Shown piece by piece: positions 47,401 through 60,300 of a stretch of 64,000 nt of DNA (position 1 is the first letter of the stretch; every line of letters begins with the position of its first letter). The notes beneath the pieces are model-generated. The model ran no database searches. It worked only from the letters and a program-made list of their open reading frames with translations, and had not been told where the DNA came from. The stretch is from Steinernema hermaphroditum (taxonomy: Eukaryota; Nematoda; Chromadorea; Rhabditida; Steinernematidae). Location of the stretch: assembly GCA_030435675.1 (NCBI GenBank), contig CM059621.1, positions 17,795,241 to 17,859,240 of the forward strand, read 5' to 3'. Both the position numbers and the translations under genes were made by a program.

Positions 47401-50281
47401 TTGAAAGTTTTGCAGGAAACTAAGATAGTCCACAGTAATCCCAACGGGAGTAGGCGCGTTCGATCAGGCTCGTGCAGTTCTACAACATCCAATCATAAAA
47501 ATGCTATGGTACTTTGGAGCAGGAGGGTCAGATGCAGAGCTTTTGGTATGAGCAAGGGCCCTGCTGTCTCGAATTGAAAGTTTTGCAGGAAACTAAGATA
47601 GTCCACAGTAGTCCCAACGGGAATAGGCGCGTTCGATCAGGCTCGTGCAGTTCTACAAGATCCAATCATAAAAATGCTATGGTACTTTGGAGCAGGAGGG
47701 TCAGATGCAGAGCTTTTGGTATGAGCAAGGGCCCTGCTGTCTCGAATTGAAAGTTTTGCAGGAAACTAAGATAGTCCACAGTAATCCCAACGGGAATAGG
47801 CGCGTTCGATCAGGCTCGTGCAGTTCTACAAGATCCAATCATAAAAATGCTATGGTACTTTGGAGCAGGAGGGTCAGATGCAGAGCTTTTGGTATGAGCA
47901 AGGGCCCTGCTGTCTCGAATTGAAAGTTTTGCAGGAAACTAAGATAGTCCACAGTAATCCCAACGGGAATAGGCGCGTTCGATCAGGCTCGTGCAGTTCT
48001 ACAACATCCAATCATAAAAATGCTATGGTACTTTGGAGCAGGAGGGTCAGATGCAGAGCTTTTGGTATGAGCAAGGGCCCTGCTGTCTCGAATTGAAAGT
48101 TTTGCAGGAAACTAAGATAGTCCACAGTAGTCCCAACGGGAATAGGCGCGTTCGATCAGGCTCGTGCAGTTCTACAAGATTCAATCATAAAAATGCTATG
48201 GTACTTTGGAGCAGGAGGGTCAGATGCAGAGCTTTTGGTATGAGCAAGGGCCCTGCTGTCTCGAATTGAAAGTTTTGCAGGAAACTAAGATAGTCCACAG
48301 TAGTCCCAACGGGAGTAGGCGCGTTCGATCAGGCTCGTGCAGTTCTACAAGATCCAATCATAAAAATGCTATGGTACTTTGGAGCAGGAGGGTCAGATGC
48401 AGAGCTTTTGGTATGAGCAAGGGCCCTGCTGTCTCGAATTGAAAGTTTTGCAGGAAACTAAGATAGTCCACAGTAATCCCAACGGGAGTAGGCGCGTTCG
48501 ATCAGGCTCGTGCAGTTCTACAACATCCAATCATAAAAATGCTATGGTACTTTGGAGCAGGAGGGTCAGATGCAGAGCTTTTGGTATGAGCAAGGGCCCT
48601 GCTGTCTCGAATTGAAAGTTTTGCAGGAAACTAAGATAGTCCACAGTAATCCCAACGGGAGTAGGCGCGTTCGATCAGGCTCGTGCAGTTCTACAAGATC
48701 CAATCATAAAAATGCTATGGTACTTTGGAGCAGGAGGGTCAGATGCAGAGCTCTTGGTATGAGCAAGGGCCCTGCTGTCTCGAATTGAAAGTTTTGCAGG
48801 AAACTAAGATAGTCCACAGTAATCCCAACGGGAGTAGGCGCGTTCGATCAGGCTCGTGCAGTTCTACAAGATTCAATCATAAAAATGCTATGGTACTTTG
48901 GAGCAGGAGGGTCAGATGCAGAGCTCTTGGTATGAGCAAGGGCCCTGCTGTCTCGAATTGAAAGTTTTGCAGGAAACTAAGATAGTCCACAGTAGTCCCA
49001 ACGGGAATAGGCGCGTTCGATCAGGCTCGTGCAGTTCTACAACATCCAATCATAAAAATGCTATGGTACTTTGGAGCAGGAGGGTCAGATGCAGAGCTTT
49101 TGGTATGAGCAAGGGCCCTGCTGTCTCGAATTGAAAGTTTTGCAGGAAACTAAGATAGTCCACAGTAATCCCAACGGGAGTAGGCGCGTTCGATCAGGCT
49201 CGTGCAGTTCTACAAGATCCAATCATAAAAATGCTATGGTACTTTGGAGCAGGAGGGTCAGATGCAGAGCTCTTGGTATGAGCAAGGGCCCTGCTGTCTC
49301 GAATTGAAAGTTTTGCAGGAAACTAAGATAGTCCACAGTAATCCCAACGGGAATAGGCGCGTTCGATCAGGCTCGTGCAGTACAACAAGATCCAATCATA
49401 AAAATGCTATGGTACTTTGGAGCAGGAGGGTCAGATGCAGAGCTTTTGGTATGAGCAAGGGCCCTGCTGTCTCGAATTGAAAGTTTTGCAGGAAACTAAG
49501 ATAGTCCACAGTAATCCCAACGGGAATAGGCGCGTTCGATCAGGCTCGTGCAGTTCTACAACATCCAATCATAAAAATGCTATGGTACTTTGGAGCAGGA
49601 GGGTCAGATGCAGAGCTTTTGGTATGAGCGGGGGCCCTGCTGTCTCGAATTGAAAGTTTTGCAGGAAACTAAGATAGTCCACAGTAATCCCAACGGGAAT
49701 AGGCGCGTTCGATCAGGCTCGTGCAGTTCTACAAGATTCAATCATAAAAATGCTATGGTACTTTGGAGCAGGAGGGTCAGATGCAGAGCTTTTGGTATGA
49801 GCAAGGCCTCAGCTGTCTCGAATTGAAAGTTTTGCAGGAAACTAAGATAGTCCACAGTAGTCCCAACGGGAGTAGGCGCGTTCGATCAGGCTCGTGCAGT
49901 TCTACAACATCCAATCATAAAAATGCTATGGTACTTTGGAGCAGGAGGGTCAGATGCAGAGCTTTTGGTATGAGCAAGGGCCCTGCTGTCTCGAATTGAA
50001 AGTTTTGCAGGAAACTAAGATAGTCCACAGTAATCCCAACGGGAGTAGGCGCGTTCGATCAGGCTCGTGCAGTTCTACAAGATCCAATCATAAAAATGCT
50101 ATGGTACTTTGGAGCAGGAGGGTCAGATGCAGAGCTTTTGGTATGAGCAAGGGCCCTGCTGTCTCGAATTGAAAGTTTTGCAGGAAACTAAGATAGTCCA
50201 CAGTAGTCCCAACGGGAGTAGGCGCGTTCGATCAGGCTCGTACAGTTCTACAACATCCAATCATAAAAATGCTATGGTACT
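44464..50281 (+). repeat. Subarray 7: monomers with acaacatcc, gtagtccc and gctcttgg variants
   Basis: About 34 monomers, nearly all 173 bp and nearly all with 'gagcaagggccc'. Three variants absent or rare elsewhere are frequent here: 'ttctacaacatcc' at 135-151, 'cagtagtccc' at 96-110, and 'cagagctcttgg' at the A/B switch, which restores a SacI site in an otherwise B-type monomer. The three assort freely, so I see no fixed higher-order unit. All TTCGAT sites are intact. Single oddities include 'cagtacaacaag' near 49379, 'gcaaggcctcagctg' near 49801, and 'tcgtacagttc' near 50239. Confidence 0.87.
45995..46008. repeat. Perfect 14-bp palindrome
   Basis: Same AGCAGGGCCCTGCT form, in subarray 7. 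Confidence 0.9.
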
Positions 50282-53200
50282 TTGGAGCAGGAGGGTCAGA
50301 TGCAGAGCTTTTGGTATGAGCAAGGGCCCTGCTGTCTCGAATTGAAAGTTTTGCAGGAAACTAAGATAGTCCACAGTAATCCCAGCGGGAGTAGGCGCGT
50401 TTGATCAGGCTCGTGCAGTTCTACAAGATCCAATCATAAAAATGCTATGGTACTTTGGAGCAGGAGGGTCAGATGCAGAGCTTTTGGTATGAGCGGGGGC
50501 CCTGCTGTCTCGAATTGAAAGTTTTGCAGGAAACTAAGATAGTCCACAGTAATCCCAACGGGAATAGGCGCGTTCGATCAGGCTCGTGCAGTAGAACAAG
50601 ATTCAATCATAAAAATGCTATGGTACTTTGGAGCAGGAGGGTCAGATGCAGAGCTTTTGGTATGAGCAAGGGCCCTGCTGTCTCGAATTGAAAGTTTTGC
50701 AGGAAACTAAGATAGTCCACAGTAAATCCAGCGGGAGTAGGCGCGTTCGATCAGGCTCGTGCAGTAGAACAAGATCCAATCATAAAAATGTTATGGTACT
50801 TTGGAGCAGGAGGGTCAGATGCAGAGCTTTTGGTATGAGCAAGGGCCCTGCTGTCTCGAATTGAAAGTTTTGCAGGAAACTAAGATAGTCCACAGTAATC
50901 CCAGCGGGAGTAGGCGCGTTTGATCAGGCTCGTGCAGTTCTACAAGATCCAATCATAAAAATGCTATGGTACTTTGGAGCAGGAGGGTCAGATGCAGAGC
51001 TTTTTGTATGAGCAAGGGCCCTACTGTCTCGAATTGAAAGTTTTGCAGGAAACTAAGATAGTCCACAGTAATCCCAACGGGAGTAGGCGCGTTCGATCAG
51101 GCTCGTGCAGTTCTACAACATCCAATCATAAAAATGCTATGGTACTTTGGAGCAGGAGGGTCAGATGCAGAGCTTTTGGTATGAGCAAGGGCCCTGCTGT
51201 CTCGAATTGAAAGTTTTGCAGGAAACTAAGATAGTCCACAGTAGTCCCAACGGGAGTAGGCGCGTTTGATCAGGCTCGTGCAGTTCTACAAGATCCAATC
51301 ATAAAAATGCTATGGTACTTTGGAGCAGGAGGGTCAGATGCAGAGCTTTTGGTATGAGCTGGGGCCCTGCTGTCTCGAATTGAAAGTTTTGCAGGAAACT
51401 AAGATAGTCCACAGTAGATCCAGCGGGAGTGGGCGCGTTCGATCAGGCTCGTGCAGTTGTACAAGATCCAATCATAAAAATGCTATGGTACTTTGGAGCA
51501 GGAGGGTCAGATGCAGAGCTTTTGGTATGAGCGAGGGCCCTGCTGTCTCGAGGTGAAAGTTTTGCAGGAAACTAAGATAGTCCACAGTAAACCCAGCGGG
51601 AGTAGGCGCGTTTGATCAGGCTCGTGCAGTTCTACAAGATCCAATCATAAAAATGCTATGGTACTTTGGAGCAGGAGGGTCAGGTGCAGAGCTTTTTGTA
51701 TGAGCAAGGGCCCTGCTGTCTCGAATTGAAAGTTTTGCAGGAAACTAAGATAGTCCACAGTAATCCCAGCGGGACTAGGCGCGTTCGATCAGGCTCGTGC
51801 AGTTCTACAAGATTCAATCATAAAAATGCTATGGTACTTTGGAGCAGGAGGGTCAGATGCAGAGCTTTTTGTATGAACAAGGGCCCTGCTGTCTCGAGGT
51901 GAAAGTTTTGCAGGAAACTAAGATAGTCCACAGTAAACCCAGCGGGAGTAGGCGCGTTCGATCAGGCTCGTGCAGTAGAACAAGATTCAATCATAAAAAT
52001 GCTATGGTACTTTGGAGCAGGAGGGTCAGATGCAGAGCTTTTGGTATGAGCGGGGCCCTGCTGTCTCGAATTGAAAGTTTTGCAGGAAACTAAGATAGTC
52101 CACAGTAAACCCAGCGGGAGTAGGCGCGTTCGATCAGGCTCGTGCAGTAGAACAAGATTCAATCATAAAAATGCTATGGTACTTTGGAGCAGGAGGGTCA
52201 GATGCAGAGCTTTTGGTATGAGCGAGGGCCCTGCTGTCTCGAATTGAAAGTTTTGCAGGAAACTAAGATAGTCCACAGTAGTCCCAACGGGAGTAGGCGC
52301 GTTCGATCAGGCTCGTGCAGTTCTACAAGATTCAATCATAAAAATGCTATGGTACTTTGGAGCAGGAGGGTCAGATGCAGGGGGTTTGGTGTGAGCAAGG
52401 GCCCTGCTGTCTCGAATTGAAAGTTTTGCAGGAAACTAAGATAGTCCACCGTAAATCCAGCGGGAGTAGGCGCGTTCGATCAGGCTCGTGCAGTAGAACA
52501 AGATTCAATCATAAAAATGCTATGGTACTTTGGAGCAGGAGGGTCAGATGCAGAGCTCTTGGTATGAGCAAGGGCCCTGCTGTCTCGAATTGAAAGTTTT
52601 GCAGGAAACTAAGATAGTCCACAGTAATCCCAACGGGAGTAGGCGCGTTCGATCAGGCTCGTGCAGTTCTACAACATACAATCATAAAAATGCTATGGTA
52701 CTTTGGAGCAGGAGGGTCAGATGCAGAGCTTTTGGTATGAGCAAGGGCCCTGCTGTCTCGAATGGAAAGTTTTGCAGGAAACTAAGATAGTCCACAGTAG
52801 TCCCAACGGGAGCAGGCGCGTTCGATCAGGCTCGTGCAGTTCTACAACATCCAATCATAAAAATGTTATGGTACTTTGGAGCAGGAGGGTCACATGCAGA
52901 GCTTTTGGTATGAGCAAGGGCCCTGCTGTCTCGAATTGAAAGTTTTGCAGGAAACTAAGATAGTCCACAGTAATCCCAACGGGAATAGGCGCGTTTGATC
53001 AGGCTCGTGCAGTTCTACAAGATCCAATCATAAAAAATGCCATGGTACTTTGGAGCAGGAGGGTCAGATGCAGAGCTTTTTGGTATGAGAAAGGGCCCTG
53101 CTGTCTCGAATTGAAAGTTTTGCAGGAAACTAAGATAGTCCACAGTAATCCCAACGGGAGTAGGCGCGTTCGATCAGGCTCGTGCAGTTCTACAACATCC

Positions 53201-56200
53201 AATCATAAAAATGCTATGGTACTTTGGAGCAGGAGGGTCAGATGCAGAGCTCTTGGTATGAGCAAGGGCCCTGCTGTCTCGGATTGAAAGTTTTGCAGGA
53301 AACTAAGATAGTCCACAGTAGTCCCAACGGGAGTAGGCGCGTTCGATCAGGCTCGTGCAGTTCTACAACATCCAATCATAAAAATGCTATGGTACTTTGG
53401 AGCAGGAGGGTCAGATGCAGAGCTTTTGGTATGAGCAAGGGCCCTGCTGTCTCGAATTGAGAAAGTTTTGCAGGAAACTAAGATAGTCCACAGTAGTCCC
53501 AACGGGGAGTAGGCGCGTTCGATCAGGCTCGTGCAGTTCTACAACATCCAATCATAAAAATGCTATGGTACTTTGGAGCAGGAGGGTCAGATGCAGAGCT
53601 TTTGGTATGAGCAAGGGCCCTGCTGTCTCGAATTGAAAGTTTTGCAGGAAACTAAGATAGTCCACAGTAATCCCAACGGGAATAGGCGCGTTTGATCAGG
53701 CTCGTGCAGTTCTACAAGATCCAATCATAAAAATGCTATGGTACTTTGGAGCAGGAGGGTCAGATGCAGAGCTCTTTGTATGAACAAGGCCTCAACTGTC
53801 TCGAATTGAAAGTATTGCAGGAAACTAAGATAGTCCACAGTAATCCCAACGGGAATAGGCGCGTTAGATCAGGCTCGTGCAGTTCTACAAGATGCAATCA
53901 TAAAAATGATATGGGGCGCTGGAGCACGAGAGTCAGATGCAGAGCTTTTGGTATAGAGCGGGGCCCTGCTGTCTCGAATTGAAAGTTTTGCAGGAAACTA
54001 AGATAGATCGCAGGAAATCCAGCGGGAGTAGGCGCGTTCGATCAGGCTCGTGCGGTTCTGCAAGATCCAATCATAAAAGTGATATGGTACTTTGGAGCAG
54101 GAGGGTCAGATGGGGAGCTTTTGGTATGAGCAAGGGCCCTGCTGTCTCGAGGTGAAAGTTTTGCAGGAAACTAAGATAGTCCGCAGGAAATCCAGCGGGA
54201 GTAGGCGCGTTCGATCGAGCTCGTGCGGTGGGTACAAGATTCAATCATAAAAATGCTATGGTACTTTGGAGCAGGAGGGTCAGATGCAGAGCTTTTTGTA
54301 TGAGCAAGGGCCCTTCTGTCTCGAGGTGAAAGTTTTACAGGAAACTAAGATAGTCCACAGTAATCCCAACGGGAGTAGGCGCGTTTGATCAGGCTCGTGC
54401 AGTTCTACAAGGTTCAATCATAAAAATGCTATGGTACTTTGGAGCAGGAGGGTTAGATGCGGAGCTTTTGGTATGAGCAAGGGCCCTGCTGTCTCGAATT
54501 GAAAGTTTTTGCAGGAAACTAAGATAGTCCACAGGAATCCCAACGAGAATAGGCGCGTTTGATCAGGCTCGTGCAGTTCTACAAGATCCAATCATAAAAG
54601 TGCTATGGTACTTTGGAGCAGGAGGGTCAGATGCAGAGCTTTTGGTATGAGCAAGGGCCCTGCTGTCTCGAATTGAAAGTTTTGCAGGAAACTAAGATAG
54701 TCCACAGTAATCCCAACTGGAATAGGCGCGTTCGATCAGGCTCGTGCAGTTCTACAAGATCCAATCATAAAAATGCTATGGTACTTTGGAGCAGGAGGGT
54801 CAGATGCAGAGCTTTTGGTATGAGCAAGGGGCCTGCTGTCTCGAGTTGAAAGTTTTGCAGGAAACTAAGATCGTGCTCGGTAATCCCAACGGGAGTAGGC
54901 GCGTTTGATCAGGCTCGTGCAGTTCTACAAGATCCAGTCATAAAAATGCTATGGTACTTTGGAGCAGGAGGGTCAGATGCAGAGCTTTTGGTATGAACAA
55001 GGCCACAACTGTCTCGAATTGAAAGTTTTGCAGGAAACTAAGATAGTCCACAGTAATCCCAACAGGAATAGGCGCGTTCGATCAGGCTCGTGCAGTTCTA
55101 CAAGATCCAATCATAAAAATGCTATGGTACTTTGGAGCAGGAGGGTCAGATGCAGAGCTTTTGGTATGAGCAAGGGCCCTGCTGTCTCGAATTGAAAGTT
55201 TTGCAGGAAACTAAGATAGTCCACAGGAATCCCAACGGGGAGTAGGCGCGTTTGATCAGGCTCGTGCGGTTCTGCAAGATCCAATCATAAAAGTGCTATG
55301 GTACTTTGGAGCAGGAGGGTCAGATGCAGAGCTTTTGGTATGAGCAAGGGCCCTGCTGTCTCGAATTGAAAGTTTTGCAGGAAACTAAGATAGTCCTCAG
55401 TAATCCCAACGGGAGTAGGCGCGTTCGATCAGGCTCGTGCAGTTCTACAAGATTCAATCATAAAAATGCTATGGTACTTTGGAGCAGGAGGGTCAGATGC
55501 AGAGCTTTTGGTATGAGCAAGGGCCCTGCTGTCTCGAATTGAAAGTTTTGCGGGAAACTAAGATAGTCCACAGTAATCCCAACGGGAATAGGCGCGTTCG
55601 ATCAGGCTCGTGCAGTTCTACAAGATCCAATCATAAAAATGCTATGGTACTTTGGAGCAGGAGGGTCAGATGCAGAGCTTTTGGTATGAGCAAGGGCCCT
55701 GCTGTCTCGAATTGAAAGTTTTGCAGGAAACTAAGATAGTCCACAGTAATCCCAGCGGGAGTAGGCGCGTTCGATCAGGCTCGTGCAGTAGAACAAGATT
55801 CAATCATAAAAGTGCTATGGTACTTTGGAGCAGGAGGGTCAGATGCAGAGCTTTTGGTATGAGCAAGGGCCCTGCTGTCTCGAATTGAAAGTTTTGCAGG
55901 AAACTAAGATAGTCCACAGTAATCCCAACGGGAGTAGGCGCGTTCGATCAGGCTCGTGCAGTTCTACAAGATCCAATCATAAAAATGCTATGGTACTTTG
56001 GAGCAGGAGGGTCAGATGCAGAGCTTTTGGTATGAGCAAGGGCCCTGCTGTCTCGAATTGAAAGTTTTGCAGGAAACTAAGATAGTCCACAGTAAATCCA
56101 ACGGGAGTAGGCGCGTTCGATCAGGCTCGTGCAGTAGTACAAGATCCAATCATAAAAATGCTATGGTACTTTGGAGCAGGAGGGTCAGATGCAGAGCTTT

Positions 56201-57385
56201 TGGTATGAGCAAGGGCCCTGCTGTCTCGAATTGAAAGTTTTGCAGGAAACTAAGATAGTCCACAGTAATCCCAACGGGAGTAGGCGCGTTCGATCAGGCT
56301 CGTGCAGTTCTACAAGATTCAATCATAAAAATGCTATGGTACTTTGGAGCAGGAGGGTCAGATGCAGAGCTTTTGGTATGAGCAAGGGCCCTGCTGTCTC
56401 GAATTGAAAGTTTTGCAGGAAACTAAGATAGTCCACAGGAAATCCAGTGGGAGTAGGCGCGTTCGATCAGGCTCGTGCAGTTCTACAAGATCCAATCATA
56501 AAAATGCTATGGTACTTTGGAGCAGGAGGGTCAGATGCAGAGCTTTTGGTATGAGCAAGGGCCCTGCTGTCTCGAATTGAAAGTTTTGCAGGAAACTAAG
56601 ATAGTCCACAGTAATCCCAACGAGAATAGGCGCGTTTGATCAGGCTCGTGCGGTTCTACAAGATCCAATCATAAAAATGCTATGGTACTTTGGAGCAGGA
56701 GGGTCAGATGCAGAGCTTTTGGTATGAGCAAGGGCCCTGCTGTCTCGAATTGAAAGTTTTGCAGGAAACTAAGATAGTCCACAGTAATCCCAACGGGAGT
56801 AGGCGCGTTCGATCAGGCTCGTGCAGTAGAACAAGAGATCCAATCATAAAAATGCTATGGTACTTTGGAGCAGGAGGGTCAGATGCAGAGCTTTTGGTAT
56901 GAGCAAGGGCCCTGCTGTCTCGAATTGAAAGTTTTGCAGGAAACTAAGATAGTCCACAGAAATCCCAACGGGAGTAGGCGCGTTCGATCAGGCTCGTGCA
57001 GTTCTACAAAGATCCAATCATAAAAATGCTATGGTACTTTGGAGCAGGAGGGTCAGATGCAGAGCTTTTTGTATGAACAAGGGCCCTACTGTCTCGAGGT
57101 GAAAGTTTTGCAGGAAACTAAGATAGTCCACAGTAATCCCAACGGGAATAGGCGCGTTCGATCAGGCTCGTGCAGTTCTACAAGATCCAATCATAAAAAT
57201 GCTATGGTACTTTGGAGCAGGAGGGTCAGATGCAGAGCTCTTTGTATGAACAAGGCCTCAACTGTCTCGAATTGAAAGTTTTTGCAGGAAACTAAGATAG
57301 TCCACAGTAATCCCAACGGGAATAGGCGCGTTTGATCAGGCTCGTGCAGTTCTACAAGATCCAATCATAAAAATGATATGGTACT
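50282..57385 (+). repeat. Decayed patch 3: divergent, indel-rich monomers
   Basis: This is the least homogeneous stretch. TTTGAT recurs near 50400, 50920, 51266, 51611, 52994, 53692, 54384, 54558, 54904, 55251, 56636 and 57331. 'ctcgaggtgaaag', an XhoI site, occurs near 51549, 51895, 54149, 54322 and 57093. Indels include 'attgagaaag' near 53457, 'aacggggagta' near 53502 and 55236, 'tttttgcagg' near 54505 and 57278, and 'aagagatcc' near 56833. A/B hybrid switches such as 'gctttttgtatgagcaagg' are common. From about 55.3 kb copies become gradually more regular. Confidence 0.88.
53746..54958 (+). repeat. Most diverged monomers of the array
   Basis: Seven consecutive units carry changes in segments that are invariant elsewhere. 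Examples are 'gatatggggcgctggagcac' for the normal 'tatggtactttggagcagg' near 53907, 'agagtcagatg' near 53930, 'ggtatagagcgggg' near 53950, 'agatagatcgcagg' near 54001, 'cgatcgagctcgtgcggtgg' near 54213, 'gatggggagc' near 54110, 'gttttacagg' near 54332, and 'agatcgtgctcgg' near 54868. The first unit is A-like ('gaacaaggcctcaactg'). These may be the oldest surviving copies in the window or a former array edge. Confidence 0.85.
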
Positions 57386-60300
57386 TTGGAGCAGGAGGGT
57401 CAGATGCAGAGCTTTTGGTATGAGCGGGGGCCCTGCTGTCTCGAATTGAAAGTTTTGCAGGAAACTAAGATAGTCCACAGTAATCCCAACGGGAGTAGGC
57501 GCGTTCGATCAGGCTCGTGCAGTTCTACAAGATCCAATCATAAAAATGCTATGGTACTTTGGAGCAGGAGGGTCAGATGCAGAGCTTTTGGTATGAGCAG
57601 GGGCCCTGCTGTCTCGAATTGAAAGTTTTGCAGGAAACTAAGATAGTCCACAGTAATCCCAACGGGAATAGGCGCGTTCGATCAGGCTCGTGCAGTTCTA
57701 CAAGATCCAATCATAAAAATGCTATGGTACTTTGGAGCAGGAGGGTCAGATGCAGAGCTTTTGGTATGAGCAAGGGCCCTGCTGTCTCGAATTGAAAGTT
57801 TTGCAGGAAACTAAGATAGTCCACAGTAAACCCAACGGGAGTAGGCGCGTTCGATCAGGCTCGTGCAGTTCTACAAGATCCAATCATAAAAATGCTATGG
57901 TACTTTGGAGCAGGAGGGTCAGATGCAGAGCTTTTGGTATGAGCGAGGGCCCTGCTGTCTCGAATTGAAAGTTTTGCAGGAAACTAAGATAGTCCACAGT
58001 AATCCCAACGGGAGTAGGCGCGTTCGATCAGGCTCGTGCAGTTCTACAAGATCCAATCATAAAAATGCTATGGTACTTTGGAGCAGGAGGGTCAGATGCA
58101 GAGCTTTTGGTATGAGCAAGGGCCCTGCTGTCTCGAATTGAAAGTTTTGCAGGAAACTAAGATAGTCCACAGTAATCCCAACGGGAATAGGCGCGTTCGA
58201 TCAGGCTCGTGCAGTTCTACAAGATCCAATCATAAAAATGCTATGGTACTTTGGAGCAGGAGGGTCAGATGCAGAGCTTTTGGTATGAGCAAGGCCCTGC
58301 TGTCTCGAATTGAAAGTTTTGCAGGAAACTAAGATAGTCCACAGTAATCCCAACGGGAATAGGCGCGTTCGATCAGGCTCGTGCAGTTCTACAAGATCCA
58401 ATCATAAAAATGCTATGGTACTTTGGAGCAGGAGGGTCAGATGCAGAGCTTTTGGTATGAGCGGGGGCCCTGCTGTCTCGAATTGAAAGTTTTGCAGGAA
58501 ACTAAGATAGTCCACAGTAATCCCAACGGGAATAGGCGCGTTCGATCAGGCTCGTGCAGTTCTACAAGATCCAATCATAAAAATGCTATGGTACTTTGGA
58601 GCAGGAGGGTCAGATGCAGAGCTTTTGGTATGAGCAAGGGCCCTGCTGTCTCGAATTGAAAGTTTTGCAGGAAACTAAGATAGTCCACAGTAATCCCAAC
58701 GGGAATAGGCGCGTTCGATCAGGCTCGTGCAGTTCTACAAGATCCAATCATAAAAATGCTATGGTACTTTGGAGCAGGAGGGTCAGATGCAGAGCTTTTG
58801 GTATGAGCAAGGGCCCTGCTGTCTCGAATTGAAAGTTTTGCAGGAAACTAAGATAGTCCACAGTAATCCCAACGGGAGTAGGCGCGTTCGATCAGGCTCG
58901 TGCAGTTCTACAAGATCCAATCATAAAAATGCTATGGTACTTTGGAGCAGGAGGGTCAGATGCAGAGCTTTTGGTATGAGCAGGGCCCTGCTGTCTCGAA
59001 TTGAAAGTTTTGCAGGAAACTAAGATAGTCCACAGTAATCCCAACGGGAATAGGCGCGTTCGATCAGGCTCGTGCAGTTCTACAAGATCCAATCATAAAA
59101 ATGCTATGGTACTTTGGAGCAGGAGGGTCAGATGCAGAGCTTTTGGTATGAGCAAGGGCCCTGCTGTCTCGAATTGAAAGTTTTGCAGGAAACTAAGATA
59201 GTCCACAGTAAATCCAACGGGAGTAGGCGCGTTCGATCAGGCTCGTGCAGTTCTACAAGATCCAATCATAAAAATGCTATGGTACTTTGGAGCAGGAGGG
59301 TCAGATGCAGAGCTTTTGGTATGAACAAGGCCCCTGCTGTCTCGAATTGAAAGTTTTGCAGGAAACTAAGATAGTCCACAGTAATTCCAACGGGAGTAGG
59401 CGCGTTCGATCAGGCTCGTGCAGTTCTACAAGATCCAATCATAAAAATGCTATGGTACTTTGGAGCAGGAGGGTCAGATGCAGAGCTTTTGGTATGAGCA
59501 AGGGCCCTGCTGTCTCGAATTGAAAGTTTTGCAGGAAACTAAGATAGTCCACAGTAATCCCAACGGGAGTAGGCGCGTTCGATCAGGCTCGTGCAGTTCT
59601 ACAAGATCCAATCATAAAAATGCTATGGTACTTTGGAGCAGGAGGGTCAGATGCAGAGCTTTTGGTATGAGCAAGGGCCCTGCTGTCTCGAATTGAAAGT
59701 TTTGCAGGAAACTAAGATAGTCCACAGTAATTCCAGCGGGAGTAGGCGCGTTCGATCAGGCTCGTGCAGTTCTACAAGATCCAATCATAAAAATGCTATG
59801 GTACTTTGGAGCAGGAGGGTCAGATGCAGAGCTTTTGGTATGAGCGGGGGCCCTGCTGTCTCGAATTGAAAGTTTTGCAGGAAACTAAGATAGTCCACAG
59901 TAATCCCAACGGGAGTAGGCGCGTTCGATCAGGCTCGTGCAGTTCTACAAGATCCAATCATAAAAATGCTATGGTACTTTGGAGCAGGAGGGTCAGATGC
60001 AGAGCTTTTGGTATGAGCGGGGGCCCTGCTGTCTCGAATTGAAAGTTTTGCAGGAAACTAAGATAGTCCACAGTAATCCCAACGGGAATAGGCGCGTTCG
60101 ATCAGGCTCGTGCAGTTCTACAAGATCCAATCATAAAAATGCTATGGTACTTTGGAGCAGGAGGGTCAGATGCAGAGCTTTTGGTATGAGCAAGGGCCCT
60201 GCTGTCTCGAATTGAAAGTTTTGCAGGAAACTAAGATAGTCCACAGTAATTCCAACGGGAGTAGGCGCGTTCGATCAGGCTCGTGCAGTTCTACAAGATC

